Source: Plasmopara viticola (lineage: Eukaryota; Oomycota; Peronosporomycetes; Peronosporales; Peronosporaceae). From it: a stretch of 64,000 bases of DNA. This document shows, in pieces, positions 33,671 through 44,546 of this stretch. The stretch covers positions 248,001-312,000 of the forward strand of contig MBPM02000039.1 of assembly GCA_001695595.3 (NCBI GenBank), in the 5' to 3' direction. Numbering within the stretch: position 1 is the stretch's first letter; every line of letters starts with the position of its first letter. Under the pieces are notes generated by a model. The model was not told the DNA's origin, did not search any database, and was given only the letters and a program-made list of their open reading frames with translations. The position numbers and the translations under genes are program-made.

Positions 33671-34337
33671 ATGGAGTTCTTCGACTACATCGGTAAGTGT
33701 AACGTTTCTTGTTGCAATGTGGGCAAGTCATCGTTTGGATGATTCAATCTTCTTTGTTAATTAGAGTTAGAGCGAAGTCGCTTTTCAGAACAGGCATTTT
33801 CCGTTACGGATCGAAACGGTAGTGGCGAAGTGAATTTTAACGAGTTTGTGCTATCTGTGTGGACTTCCTGCTCATTCAACAGTGTCAGTCGCGTTCCGTT
33901 CGCATTTTATCTTTACGATGTCGATAGCAACGGTAAGATTGAGCTCGATGAGGTTGTGCGGTGTGTCTAAGAGGTTTGGGGAAGCGCATGGGAGATCAAC
34001 TTGAACGCTCAAAAACTCAATGAGAAGCTAGACGTCATCATGGAAAATTCGGCAATTGATTGTCTTTCGGCATCTTTTTTTTACATTTGCCATGCGTCAC
34101 TCAATGCTTTTTTTCTCAGAAAAGCGGTTTTAGTCACGTGCAACCGAGAAGTGCGGTTCGATTGACGTGGCGGTGCTTGATTGGGATGATGTTGAAAAGG
34201 CGAAGGTGCTTAACAGGCAAACCATCTCGAACTTTCTTGCATCGATGGAGGAAGACTTCAGTAGCCAAGGTGTGGTCTATAAGCTTCCAAGCTTTTTCGC
34301 ATCGAGCAAAACGCACACCGCTCACAAACAAGAATAG
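33671..34337 (+). pseudogene. Decayed two-EF-hand calcium-binding protein gene
   Basis: A coding-like segment starts at 33671 (MEFFDYI) and is interrupted by a plausible 72 bp intron (33693-33764, GTAAGT...TTAG). It then encodes two canonical EF-hand loops: DRNGSGEVNFNE, and DVDSNGKIELDE in a FAFYLYDVD context. The pattern 'F-Y-, aFxxxDxNGSGE, EFVLSVW, FAFxLYD' fits oomycete EF-hand proteins whose N-terminus should extend further upstream. A TAA at 33968-33970 stops the frame right after the second EF-hand. Further on, a shift at a run of eight T near 34074 and another shift lead to an open frame ending at 34337 (SIDVAVLDWDDVEKAKVLNR). Hence truncated, stopped and frameshifted. Confidence 0.6.
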
Positions 34338-34956
34338 CTGAAAACGAGTTTGACTCACGGTGGTCTCAAGGTGAAAAGGAAAAAAACGCTGGCTTTGCCG
34401 CTGCCTTTAATACTAGACGAACGTTATAGGTCATGTGTGCCAACCGTGCTACAAGCTACTAGTTCCAAGCATTCAGTGTAAAAGTCTATGCGTTTAAATT
34501 GCATAAGATAGGCGCTTTCAGCAGGACCGTAATGTAGACGTGCGCTTTCACTATAAACCGACACCTGACGTGTTACAAGTCACAATCATTTTGTCCGGAA
34601 GCAGCTTTTGAGGATACGAAATTTCGTCATCATGTGCACCCAAAACGATCTGTAATCGCGTGATGCTACAGTTGCTCAAAAACGCATATATCGCACATGA
34701 TTGCGAGTCAAAGCGACACCCCGTCAACAACTCAAGTATTTCTCTACTTTATGCAAAGGTTTTGAATTATTGACTTCAAGGTACCATAACAAATTCGAGG
34801 CTTTACGCTCGGCTAAATGCCCGGGCACACCCGCGGCACAGGCGCAATTTCTGTCAAAGGTACAGAGATTGACTTTGACGATCAAAGCCACAGCACCTTT
34901 TTTTGGCTCAATCGTTGCAAAGAGGCGGGCCGACCGGCAACTATTGTTACCTGCCC

Positions 34957-34980
34957 GCTTGGTCACTACGGTGACCAAGC
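34957..34980. repeat. Perfect 10 bp inverted repeat with 4 bp loop
   Basis: GCTTGGTCAC - TACG - GTGACCAAGC. It can fold into a stable hairpin. It lies about 290 bases upstream of the broken Crinkler gene; its function is unknown. Confidence 0.7.
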
Positions 34981-35269
34981 GGACTTTTCGGGAGAAGACG
35001 TAAATGGTTACGAGCAACTGTCAAAAAGCGAGCTTCCCATTAATCAAAGATTTTAAAGAACAGTTGACATTATTGTTTCTTAAAAACACCAGCAACGCGA
35101 AGGTTCAATCATTTTTTTTCAATTTCGTGCCTCAGCAGAAAACCTGCTGGTGAGAAGTAGTTATTAAGCGCCCCATCCCGCGTAACAAACCCTTACGTCT
35201 CTTGTGCTTATTGCTCCAAGAAAAGGGAGTTCAGGCGTACACCACAATTGTCTGCGTACAGCACGAAAC

Positions 35270-37138
35270 ATGGTCAAGTTGGTGTGTGCTTTGGTTGGTG
35301 TGGAGCAAAACGCCTTTTCCGTGAAGATCGATGCGAGCGAGGTCGTGGATGACTTGAAAAAGGCCATTAAGGCGATGGTTGCGAAAGAGGACATGAAATG
35401 TTCTGCGCGCAAATTGCGGCTGTTCCTCGCTAGGAAGAGCGACAATACGTGGCTTGCATCAGGCACCGAGGATGAGAAGAAGCTCAGAAAGGGAAGAGAC
35501 TCGTCGCATCGAAGCGCTGACGCACGAAGACAATGAATTGCAGGGAGAGGCTGGCCTTCGGGAGGTGTTGAAGGATATGCCGCTACCAGCACGTGACCAA
35601 ATCCACGTTTTGGTGGTGGTTCCACCGTCCAAGAAGCAGCGTTTAGAGTGGCGGTCGACTCGGTGGAGACCGCACACTTATGACCCGAACGCACGGTACT
35701 TTTGGCTGGAGAACGAGGATGTGGACGAGTCTGGCCTGCCACCCGGTCGCAAAATACTCTACTGCAGGCCCCCCTTTCACCGCCTATTCGAGTTCTTGCG
35801 CGATAAAGTATTGAGCAAAGGTCATTTGGGCTGGATCCTCGCCCTCTTTAAACGGGAAAGTCAACGACAGCCATGGCCTTTGCGTCGACTGTGAACACAC
35901 GGGAATGGATGGTTACGTGAATTCATGTGGAGCAAGACATGGCTCTGAATTGCGTGCGTCTTGTGGGCGCAAACAGAAGGACTCGAATCAGTGAGAGTGC
36001 GGGCGTCGAGCAAGTGTTGCCGCTTGTTCAGAACAAGAAGCACGTGCTGCTTGTGGATGGATGGACAACTGCCGACGCGTTCAGTGAGCTGACCACCAAG
36101 TGCCACCGATGGTTGAGGCGCAATCGGGTCAAGCGACGGCTGGTGTTTGTGTGTTTGGTAGCTTCTCGTGGGAAAGTGCCAGAGGGAACGGATATCCGAT
36201 GGCGCGTAGTGGAGTTTGATGTGTGGTCGTGGACTCTAAACGAAGACCTTGATGCGATTCGAGATCGCGCGTTTTTTGCAAGTGTCGCGCCGTGGCTGGA
36301 CGCTCCTACCGACGCATGTGGTCCAAGGTCTCCTGTCGAAATGGTCGAGGCCAAGTATCACTATGCTGGTGGCGCTTGTCGGGACATGTTTGCGTGCACG
36401 ACTACTGACGTCAAGCACCGAATCGGCCGGGCCGTGGAAGCCGCAGCAAATGCTGCGACTCTTTTTACCGACGGGCACTCTGGCCGCAATCGACTCTACG
36501 CGATGTTTAAGCATCCAAATTGGAGCGATTCTGTCGAGCCGTTGATCAGTCAGTATGCTGCTACCACCATTGCGATCTCGTGCGGTCCGGACGCGCTCAA
36601 GATGTTCCTCCCGACGTTTCGAGACAGATCAAGCCCAGCATTGAATGGCTAGATGTTGGACCTAGAGTTCTTTGCAAGACTTCAGAATGGAGGTCTCGAT
36701 CTTGTTGATGCGGAAGGCAACAAGCTTGGCTCGTGGCACCAATTCGTGCTAGTGGTGTCGGACGCAATCCCGGCGCTCGGTTCGGCTCATTCCGTGTGGA
36801 TGAAGCTCGAAACGTGGAACTCAGGCGGCGTCGACGCGATTAGGGTGGGCAAGCGTACTCGGCACGTGCAATTGGTGCAAGTGGCGAGCGCCCACAAGCA
36901 TTCGTTTCGTATCGAATGCTTTTATCGATGGTCGAAGGTGCTGTCGGAATCATCCGAACGGTTTGAGGTGGCGACATTGGAGATACTTTTTGTCGTCATG
37001 GAAGACAGGCTGAGCGCGTTTGACTTTACGACCGTGACGGGGGATGGACTCCTTGTTCCGTTTGGGTGGCCGAAGGGTAAGGAGACCGATTTGGTGCGGC
37101 TGGTAGGGATTCGAGGATCATATCGTCTGGAGTTTTGA
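35270..37138 (+). pseudogene. Broken Crinkler (CRN) family effector gene
   Basis: ATG 35270 opens the CRN N-terminal region (MVKLVCALVG), with the translocation-associated LFLAK motif seen as LRLFLARK and a TWLASG block. The recognition domain ends with the hallmark IHVLVVVP near 35605-35630. The reading frame is broken three times: a shift around 35490-35510 (frame 2 to frame 0), a return shift between about 35850 and 35930, and a TAG at 36650-36652 in the C-terminal domain. The C-terminal part contains KKHVLLVDGW and YHYAGGACRDMF, typical of CRN effector domains. There is no classic signal peptide, as for many CRNs. In intact relatives the protein enters host cells and usually the nucleus. 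This copy cannot give a full-length product. Confidence 0.8.
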
Positions 37139-38138
37139 ACGGCGAGGACGATGTGATACGATACCTTGACGAAAAATTACGCGTTTCTCTGATAGCCTGT
37201 TTAATATGATAGTGTTAAGATGGTGGCAATTTGCCTCCAATCCTCAGAGCTCTTGGTTCTGAGTACCTTTATGATTAGATAACCTGCAGAACCACAGTAA
37301 GAAAATGAATGATGTTACTGCTGGTAGGGAGGTCGACACAAAAAAAGTTGTTATATTTTTGAATTTTGTCTACTTAATTCATTCTTTAAAAGGTTTTTTT
37401 GAAAAGAAAGACTTACGACAACTCATAGCTTCCGCAATTATCCGAAGTTGGGTGGTCGATAATTTTTTAGCAGTTATGGAATTGGTAAAACGCTAACATG
37501 CTGCCTACCATCCACCTCGACATTCACGCCGAAAAAACGCTAGTTGTTTACGAGCAATACCATACGTACACGCCGCAGGATTGGGATGGGTTTCATACAG
37601 CTGCTACCGAACTTACCAACTATTTCCTCCTTGTGTGCTTTGAGTTTTCATATATGGCCTCGCCCGCCTAGTTTCCTCAAATCACTTAACGCACAACAAG
37701 GCGTGAATCATGACTTATTAACAGCTTGCGTCCATCTGCCAATTAGTATCCTCCAATTATGTCATATTTTAGTTGTCCATTTCGACCGTAGGGATGTCAT
37801 TATCTTGGTCACATTAGTCAAAGTGTTTCTCGCTATCTCGAAACGCAACATCAGTCTTGAAGCTACAATCTATACCACACATCGATTCTTCTTAGATTGG
37901 GGAGAGTGCACGATCGTTTCCTGCTATCTTCCTGCACGCCTTTGCCGTACATTAGACACCAGGCCAGTGAAGCCACATATCGATGCGTGCTTGCACAGTT
38001 TTTCGCTAAGATCCTTTCAATAGAAGCTGATAAAGTGTATTGATTTGCCTCGGCCAGGCATACAAATAACAGTAAATTCTTTTCAAGAAAACAACAAAAC
38101 ATTATATAAAATGACAATCTTTCACGCAGCTTGTTTTA
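37139..38138. other. Intergenic region
   Basis: About 1 kb between the Crinkler relic and the 3' end of GH17-2. An open frame at 37544-38023 has no recognisable domain and lower GC than nearby genes; I do not call it a gene. Confidence 0.45.
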
Positions 38139-39683
38139 TTAGTAAGTAGAGGTATCCGTCTTGCACTTGCCGCGCAAAGTCGGGGTTGTCTCGGCGGGAT
38201 CCGCGTCATTTTGCGTCGCACTGTCCAACGTATCATCAATCAATGTCGAAGAATTGGTGGCAGTAGGGGCTGCAGTTGGTGCCGTAGAAGTACTTTCAGT
38301 GCCAGGCGTGGATGGCGAAGTCGTTTCGGGGGCTGCAGTCGGTGCCATAGAGGCACCTTCCACCACAGGCGAGGATGGCGAAGTCGTCGCTGGAGCTGCA
38401 GTCGGTGCCGTCGAATTCGCCTCAGTGCCCGGCGTGGATGGCGGTGTCGTCACTGGCGCATCAGTCGGTGTCGTCTCTGGGGCATCAGTTGGTGTCGTCT
38501 CTGGGGCATCAGTCGGTGTCGTCTCTGGGGCTGAAGTCGGTGTCGTCTCTGGAGCGTCAGTCGGTGTCGTCTCTGGAGCGTCAGTCGGTGTCGCCTCTGG
38601 GGCATCAGTCGGTGTTGTCGAAGCACCTTCAACAACAGGCGTGGATGGCGAAGTCGTCGCTGGAGCTGCCGTTGGTGCCGTCGAATTCGCCTCAGTGCCC
38701 GGCGTGGATGGCGGTGTTGTCACTGGGGCCTCTGTCACACCATTCGGCGTCGTGGTATCTGTAGTAGTCACTGGCGTGCCACTGGAAGTCGTATTGTAGT
38801 GATTCTGTTGTGCCGTGTCTCCGCCGCTATTGATCGTCACCTTCTGCTGCCCGTCCGACGTGAAGATCCCAAAGTGCTTTTCATACTCTGCATTCGTGTA
38901 GCTCACGGTCGAATCGAACATCATGAACCAATACGACTGGTCCACGCCTTCTGCCCACGCCAAGTAGTTGTCTAGGAATTGTTGCATCGTCTCGAGCGAC
39001 GGCGCGTTGCTTTGATAGTTCTCTCCACTCGACGGCCACCCCGTCTCGGTCAAGTGGAGCTTGTTTGCACTATACTTGTCGGTCATTTGCTTCCACTGCG
39101 TCTCTAGCTTTTCAATCGGAGTCTGGTCACTCTCAGTGAAGAAGGGATAGATATTGACCCCAATGACATCCGACGCTTCGTCGAGAGCCGCCGCTCCGTC
39201 GGCACTAAGCCACTCATTGATGCGTTGCACCGACCCAACGGGTTTGTCCCCCACACACGCCTTGACCTGGTTGATGTAGGTCACTAATTGATCCGCAGTG
39301 TAGGTGCCAAAGCCTCCATTCTTGAGATTTTCATTCCCAACGTAGACGGCCGCGATCGCGTCCGGGTAGCTCTCGTACCCTTTGCACACGGCCGTAATCT
39401 CCGACTCGATGGCGGAGGCGTCCGTGAGCTGTACACCGACCGCGACCTTGAGGCCTGCTGCCCCTGCCGCTTCAACGACGTTCACGCCACTAAACTGCGC
39501 TTGAAACGTACGGACACTTGAAAAGTATTGCTTGATTTTGGTCATGTCGGCACTGATGACGGTCGCGTCGACCGAAGTGTGGTGCCACGGCGTGTAGCAC
39601 ACGCCTGCACTCGCGCTTGTCTCCACGACGAGCGAGGCCATGAAAAGGAGGAGAGGAGGACACTTGGAGAAGAGGAGGACCAT
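38139..39683 (-). CDS. GH17 beta-1,3-glucanase with Ser/Thr/Pro tandem-repeat tail (GH17-2)
   Basis: 514 residues from ATG 39683; the frame extends 2 codons to a TTG, which I reject. A strong signal peptide ([18 protein letters not shown]) is followed by the mature start GVCYTPWHH. Catalytic Glu118 (VGNEN) and Glu213 (TETGWP) are present, plus INEW and GVNIYPFF. After about residue 285 the protein becomes a low-complexity tail: octapeptide repeats TTPTDAPE (with one TSAPE variant), flanked by two copies of a longer unit ([20 protein letters not shown]). Such tails are usually heavily O-glycosylated and hold the enzyme in the wall. No clear GPI signal; the C-terminus is [11 protein letters not shown]. 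The start is backed by a textbook Inr/FPR promoter. Confidence 0.9.
   Translation of the reverse strand: MVLLFSKCPPLLLFMASLVVETSASAGVCYTPWHHTSVDATVISADMTKIKQYFSSVRTFQAQFSGVNVVEAAGAAGLKVAVGVQLTDASAIESEITAVCKGYESYPDAIAAVYVGNENLKNGGFGTYTADQLVTYINQVKACVGDKPVGSVQRINEWLSADGAAALDEASDVIGVNIYPFFTESDQTPIEKLETQWKQMTDKYSANKLHLTETGWPSSGENYQSNAPSLETMQQFLDNYLAWAEGVDQSYWFMMFDSTVSYTNAEYEKHFGIFTSDGQQKVTINSGGDTAQQNHYNTTSSGTPVTTTDTTTPNGVTEAPVTTPPSTPGTEANSTAPTAAPATTSPSTPVVEGASTTPTDAPEATPTDAPETTPTDAPETTPTSAPETTPTDAPETTPTDAPETTPTDAPVTTPPSTPGTEANSTAPTAAPATTSPSSPVVEGASMAPTAAPETTSPSTPGTESTSTAPTAAPTATNSSTLIDDTLDSATQNDADPAETTPTLRGKCKTDTSTY
38457..38615. repeat. 24 bp coding tandem repeat (TTPTDAPE units)
   Basis: About six to seven near-identical 24 bp units (on the plus strand GCATCAGTCGGTGTCGTCTC plus four bases) inside GH17-2. 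They keep the reading frame, so gain or loss of units only changes tail length. Confidence 0.8.
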
Positions 39684-39695
39684 GCTCAAAGTGAA

Positions 39696-39714
39696 GGCAA
39701 TTGAAAAAATGAGG
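39696..39714 (-). promoter_or_regulatory. Oomycete core promoter (Inr + FPR) of GH17-2
   Basis: On the minus strand CCTCATTTTTTCAATTGCC matches the initiator TCATTYY followed by CAATT at the expected spacing, ending about 12 bases before ATG 39683. Confidence 0.7.
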
Positions 39715-40265
39715 TCGTGGCCACCGCCCCCCGTCGGTGGGTCCAGTGTTCAGACGACTTAAGGATTCAGAAAGCATCAAACGTTCGGGTCGATGGACGC
39801 ACGCCACTTGCAAGAACCCACGCCACGCAAGGGACCCGTCTGGCACGTGGATATTCCAAGTCACATATCAGCGACCAGCTGGTTTCGACGAAGTCTTTGG
39901 CGTGGCTTCTTCTTTGCGATATAAGGCACGTATTATAGGACCCTGGCGACGTAAGTGGCCCGTACCGAACGACAATCATGGCGCAAGTGGCTTCACTACT
40001 GCGAGTGGACGCCCGTCGTAGGACATTGAGTGGCTTTGCTACGGCGATTTGACGGCGAGTCACACGCCGTTGCCACTGGTGCAAAAGATAATGTGCCAAG
40101 AGCTTGCTACGAGGACGACAAGCGACGTTAAGGCTCTGCATTTCTAGATCGATAGGGTGGGAACAAAAAGAACACCACTGCAAATGGAGACATGGTATTG
40201 AGGTAATTGTCAATGCACTCATTCCCATACAGGCACAGGGTAAGTCAATCCCCGACGATGCGCGA
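39715..40265. other. Intergenic region between GH17-3 and GH17-2
   Basis: About 550 bases between two same-strand glucanase genes, presumably the 3' UTR of GH17-3 and the upstream region of GH17-2. The GC content is rather high, but I see no coding sequence that holds up. Confidence 0.45.
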
Positions 40266-41780
40266 TCAAGGGTGTTGCATGGCGCAATCCTCGTGTTGCG
40301 TCTGGTTGCCGTCCGGCTGGTGCTTCGCACCGTCACCACCAACCGGAGGAGTAGGTCCCGTGGGCGCGGGAGTCGCGACCGAGCCATCGGGGTTAAAGTA
40401 CAAGGGCTCACCGAGCTCGTAGACTGGCGCCTCCGTCTGCTGCGCACCGTCACCACCGACCGCAGGAGGCACGCCGCCTTTTTGGACCAACGGCTCGCCG
40501 ACATTGTAGGCTGGAGCCTCCGTCTGCTGCAAGACGTCACCACCAACCGAAGGAGTAGGTCCCGTGGGCGCGGGAGTCGCGACCGAGCCATCGGGGTTGA
40601 AGTACAAGGGCTCACCGAGCTCATAGACTGGCGCCTCCGTCTGCTGCGCACCGTCACCGCCAACCGCAGGAGGCGCGCTGCCTTGTTGCACCAACGGCTC
40701 GCCGACGTTGTAGAACGGGGCATCCGTCGGACTGCCCTCCGACTGTTGGTGTTCGCCATCCACGGTCGTTGGAACCAAAGCAGTTGACGAGTTGTCAGTC
40801 GGTGCAGGCGTCACGATCGAGCCATCGGGGTTTCGCTGCATCGGGGTCCCGACCGCGTAGACGGGGGCGTCCGTGGGACTGCCGAGCTCCAACCCTGCTT
40901 TGATCGACGTCGTCGCCTTGAACCCCGACGGAATGTCCGTCTTGGGCGATCCGTCCTTGGTAAAGAGCCCAAAGTGCATCTCGAACGAACTGCCCGTGTA
41001 GCTCGTGGTCGTGTCGAACATCATGAAGAAAAAGGCTTCGTTCTTCCCCGATACCCACACGGCAAAGTCGACGAGGTACTGGGTGAGGATCTCGACCGAC
41101 GGCTTGTTGCCAAACGACTCTTCGCCCTCCGTGGGCCACCCCGTCTCGGTCAATTCAATCTTCGCGGCGTCGTACTTGGCGACCATTTGTCCCCATTGGG
41201 CCTCGAGCTTTTCAATCGGAGTCGAATCCCCTTGGGTGAAGAACGGGTAGATGTTCACGCCCAGTCGGTCGCATACTTGTGCCACTTGGTCGACATTCGG
41301 AGCGCTCATCCACTCGTTAATGCGCTGGGACGTACCTACAGGCACGGCCCCATTGGTACACTCCTTGACTCGTTGGATGTAGCCAATGAGCTGGTCGGCA
41401 CTCACGGCCCCAAAGCCGTTGTTCTGGAGGTTTTCATTCCCGACAAACACGGCGTCCACGGCGCTGGGGTTTTTCTGGTACCCGTCGCACACGGCTTGGA
41501 TCTCGGCGTCGACTTGTGCCAAGTCGTTCATCTGGACACCGACCGAGACTTTGATGCCAACCTCGGCAGCGACGTCAATGATGTTGACACCGCTCATGCG
41601 CGTTTCGTACGTGCGAAAGCTCGTAAAGAACTGAGCAATGATGGTCACGTCTGCCGACAGCACGTCCTTGGTCACGGTAGCATGGTGCCATGGGGCATAG
41701 TCGACACCCACGGCATCGGCCGAGTTGATGGCCATGGCGGCCATCATTGCAAAGAGAGACTTGTAGCTAGCATACACCAT
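40266..41780 (-). CDS. GH17 beta-1,3-glucanase with long-period repeat tail (GH17-3)
   Basis: 504 residues from ATG 41780. Signal peptide about 1-24 (LFAMMAAMAINSADAVG). The catalytic domain has Glu116 (VGNEN) and Glu212 (TETGWP), with [12 protein letters not shown] and FFFMMFD. The C-terminal about 190 residues consist of related blocks built on APVYELGEPLYFNPDGSVAT and APAYNVGEPLVQ; the 68-residue (204 bp) unit occurs about twice plus partial copies. The tail ends in a His/Gln/Asp-rich stretch (GNQTQHEDCAMQHP). The sequence is unlike the TTPTDAPE tail of GH17-2, so the two paralogues share the enzyme but not the anchor region. A good initiator lies about 65-85 bases upstream. Likely wall-located glucan remodelling. 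Confidence 0.9.
   Translation of the reverse strand: MVYASYKSLFAMMAAMAINSADAVGVDYAPWHHATVTKDVLSADVTIIAQFFTSFRTYETRMSGVNIIDVAAEVGIKVSVGVQMNDLAQVDAEIQAVCDGYQKNPSAVDAVFVGNENLQNNGFGAVSADQLIGYIQRVKECTNGAVPVGTSQRINEWMSAPNVDQVAQVCDRLGVNIYPFFTQGDSTPIEKLEAQWGQMVAKYDAAKIELTETGWPTEGEESFGNKPSVEILTQYLVDFAVWVSGKNEAFFFMMFDTTTSYTGSSFEMHFGLFTKDGSPKTDIPSGFKATTSIKAGLELGSPTDAPVYAVGTPMQRNPDGSIVTPAPTDNSSTALVPTTVDGEHQQSEGSPTDAPFYNVGEPLVQQGSAPPAVGGDGAQQTEAPVYELGEPLYFNPDGSVATPAPTGPTPSVGGDVLQQTEAPAYNVGEPLVQKGGVPPAVGGDGAQQTEAPVYELGEPLYFNPDGSVATPAPTGPTPPVGGDGAKHQPDGNQTQHEDCAMQHP
40336..40743. repeat. 204 bp coding tandem repeat in GH17-3
   Basis: The block containing GTAGGTCCCGTGGGCGCGGG begins at 40351 and again at 40555, a period of 204 bp (68 codons), with over 90 percent identity by eye. 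It encodes the APVYELGEPLYFNPDGS / GEPLVQ tail units. Confidence 0.8.
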
Positions 41781-41844
41781 GTTAAAGGGGTTGAGGCCGG
41801 GACTGCAGGTGAGAGGAGAAGGAGGCAGGGTCTTGCGCTATGTA

Positions 41845-41865
41845 GGGCAAGTTGGGGAATGACTC
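41845..41865 (-). promoter_or_regulatory. Oomycete initiator-type promoter of GH17-3
   Basis: On the minus strand GTCATTCCCCAACTTGCCC fits the initiator TCATTCC followed by an FPR-like CAACTTG, about 65 bases upstream of ATG 41780. Confidence 0.55.
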
Positions 41866-44527
41866 GTAAGGCCTTGGGCCTCTTTTGTGCGCAAAAGATG
41901 GGATAGAGAACGCTTGGCTTTCGTTCGAATGTCGACAAGACAATCGGTAAGAGACGCTCGTGCAAATCCATCACGCTCGGCCATGCGGTGGTACCAATCC
42001 TACCAAGCTTATTTAGTATCGTACCTATTTATTAGTGTACACAATCCCCTAACTTCCAAGCTTACACGATAATGGTACAGAGGCCTACTGTCTCACGTCG
42101 CGACAAAGTGTCGTGCGCTCATTCATCGATGCAAGCGAATAAGGTGGGAGGCGTGCAAAGTGGGCGCTTGCATTCCCGCGGCAAATCTTGCACATGCCCA
42201 CCTAGGCTTTTTAACATGGCAAAGGTCGGGCAAAGGTAAACATGCGTGACTCGTCTAACGAGTATCCAGCTGCCCAAGTGGCGCCATAGAGAAACACGTG
42301 TAGAGGGGTACGAGTGCGAAAAAAATGGACGGTTTGGCGACAATGAAATATTCGCCAAAGTCGTGTGCATTGCGAAGTACGAGCTGAGCGCTAAGCTCCA
42401 AGCTCTCGAGCTCTATTAGATGCGAAAAGGTGCAATTGATCGTGATTACGCTTCGAATGCCATCCGTCCTCACCCATCCCAGGATCAGAGGGATGGCAAA
42501 CGTTGAGCTCGACAACTTTTGTGGCGTGAAAATGATCTGTTCCTCTCTTCCAATCCCGCGCACGCACGGCGTGGAGGGCTAGTACGCGTTGGTGTCGCGC
42601 AAGAGCCTTCGATCGATACAAGTACGGCATGAAGGAGATGACGGCAGAGGAAATACAGTACGAGGAGAGCGAGCTCGTCGCACCTTTCCATGGCGCTAGT
42701 GAACGACGTCCAAAGGCTCGGCATTCTTCAACGAAATTACTTCGGTTTGAACAAAATCCAGCAATTCCATACGATTTCTTTTCTTAGCTATTTTACCTTG
42801 CATCTGGCTGTGAGGCTGATTTTTACATTGCAACAGCACAATACCGTAAAGTACAGATTGTTGATGCCGTGGTTAGTATAAGCCTTGCAAAGTGATTACT
42901 CGCGATGCAATAGAAAAAGATTTCGATATACTGACGTAGCTGCGGCGATCCACAGCAGATGTGAGGGAAAATCATAGAAGCAGGAGCGAGGGTCGAGGGC
43001 AAAGTGGTGGCTAAGAGTCTCAGGTCGAGCACATTAGAGCAATACAAACAGCACTAATAGACTACCAGGCACGTTATCAACCGAGATGAAACACTATGGC
43101 AGCGTCCTTGATGCCTAAGAGGGTTAATGTGTGCAATATATCCCACCTATAGTTCAGCATATGCGCTACTTTTAACTCGGTAATGCTATTTCAATTCAAG
43201 TATCCCTCAGTATTCGAGTCGGTATGTGTACGGAAAGGGTAGCCATCATTGAAAGGGAACTATTTTTACCACGAGTGTGTTGTTAATCACTCTTGCCAGT
43301 CGGTAGGGTCAATATGATGCAGCAGAGAAGGCTGCCGGTCAATTCATTTCACGATAACCAAGGCAACAGCGAAAGAGACTGCTCGCCTGCTAGAGAGCTT
43401 TTTAGATAAGGAGGGCTCCTGGAGGACCCTTCTATTCACCGCGGCAAGGAAAGCGCGCCTACCATACTACCTCGCTTGGTGGTCCACGCATACGTCCGCC
43501 GTCAGGCGACAGTAAAGGCGAATCTCGCCATTCTTTTTGTCTGCTTGGGTTACGAAAAATTTCTAGGCCAAAGCAAAACGTTTCTAGAGCAACAATACAT
43601 CGCCCGGGCTGTACCTTTATAGCCTAAAGGTGTGACCTACAATCTGTGCAAAATGCTTGGACCCAAAAGGACGGAAGCTTCATGGCTTTCAGGGTTGATG
43701 AGATCACCCAAATTGGTGACCAGGAAGAAGAAAGCAAAGTCAAAGGTAAAAATTCCCGTCACTTTTAACGGGCCGGTCCAGTTGCAAAAATCATTGACTC
43801 AGTAAACAAGAGGCCATGTGACTCGCTCACTGCCAGGTACCGACGCAAGTCGCCGTTCTGTGATACATCCACTCACTTTTCCGACAAGGGGTTGATCGAG
43901 AAAGAGAGAGACATTCCAAATAAACAATACCCAACCAATGCAAGCCATGGTGCCGAGTCGTACATTCATCTGCTTAGCCCTCGCAAGGGCTCTTAATAAA
44001 TCGCTTTACGTGTGGCATCTATGTCACTCGGTTTAGAGAAAGACACCAGCGCAGCGGCTTGTTGCCCCCATACCGCAATTCCAAATTTAATCTGCGATTG
44101 GGTGAATCTTTTGGATAACGCAACTAATTTCAGGCATGGCTCGGTATTTGTTAAAGCAGCAACACTAGGAGACATTTGAACTAAAGCACGAATTCTCGTT
44201 ATGAAAAAGGATGGACATGGCAACAACACTGTGTGCAGGTCTGAACGGAGAGTCTACTTAGATGGAAGAAAAAAATTGGTAGCCTTTTCCGAGTCGATGA
44301 CCGCGCCATTAAGTCAGTGTACAACTGATATATGACACGTGCTGTATCATAAAAATTGCAGAAGTGATTTAAGCAATTGCGCTTTAAATAAGTCAAGAAA
44401 AATCTCACTCATTATCGTTCAGCGAAAAGCAGTAGCCCGCAAGATAGATATCCGCCAAACCGCATGCAAAAAAAAATATTATTACAAAGTCTTGGGATGT
44501 TCTTTCGCATGTTCCATAGCAGTGCTG
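41866..44527. other. Intergenic region, partly GC-rich
   Basis: 42100-42720 is GC-rich with three overlapping minus-strand frames of 80-100 codons (for example one with HDFGEYFIVAKPSIFFALV), none with a recognised domain. It may be a decayed gene. The rest is AT-rich and without recognisable features. Confidence 0.4.
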
Positions 44528-44546
44528 CTCTTTACTTATTAACGCA
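44528..44546. repeat. Left target-site duplication of SINE (19 bp)
   Basis: CTCTTTACTTATTAACGCA, identical to 44865-44883. Confidence 0.85.

Noticed and set aside
38161..38799. Plus-strand open frame of 212 codons opposite GH17-2
   Set aside because: It is the mirror of the 24 bp tandem repeats of the glucanase tail. Repeats that are multiples of three bases keep all frames open, and it has no start context or domain.
39767..40759. Minus-strand open frame of 330 codons overlapping GH17-3
   Set aside because: Shifted reading of the 204 bp repeat. It is Arg/Ser-rich, has no domain and overlaps a well-supported enzyme gene on the same strand.
40974..41906. Plus-strand open frame of 310 codons opposite GH17-3
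   Set aside because: Antisense shadow of a GC-rich gene; its residues (His/Asp/Val-rich) reflect codon bias of the real strand.
43440..43600. Possible Gypsy reverse-transcriptase fragment on the minus strand (KKNGEIRLYCRL)
   Set aside because: Only one short block resembles the family and the neighbouring residues do not follow the pattern; too weak to report as a feature.
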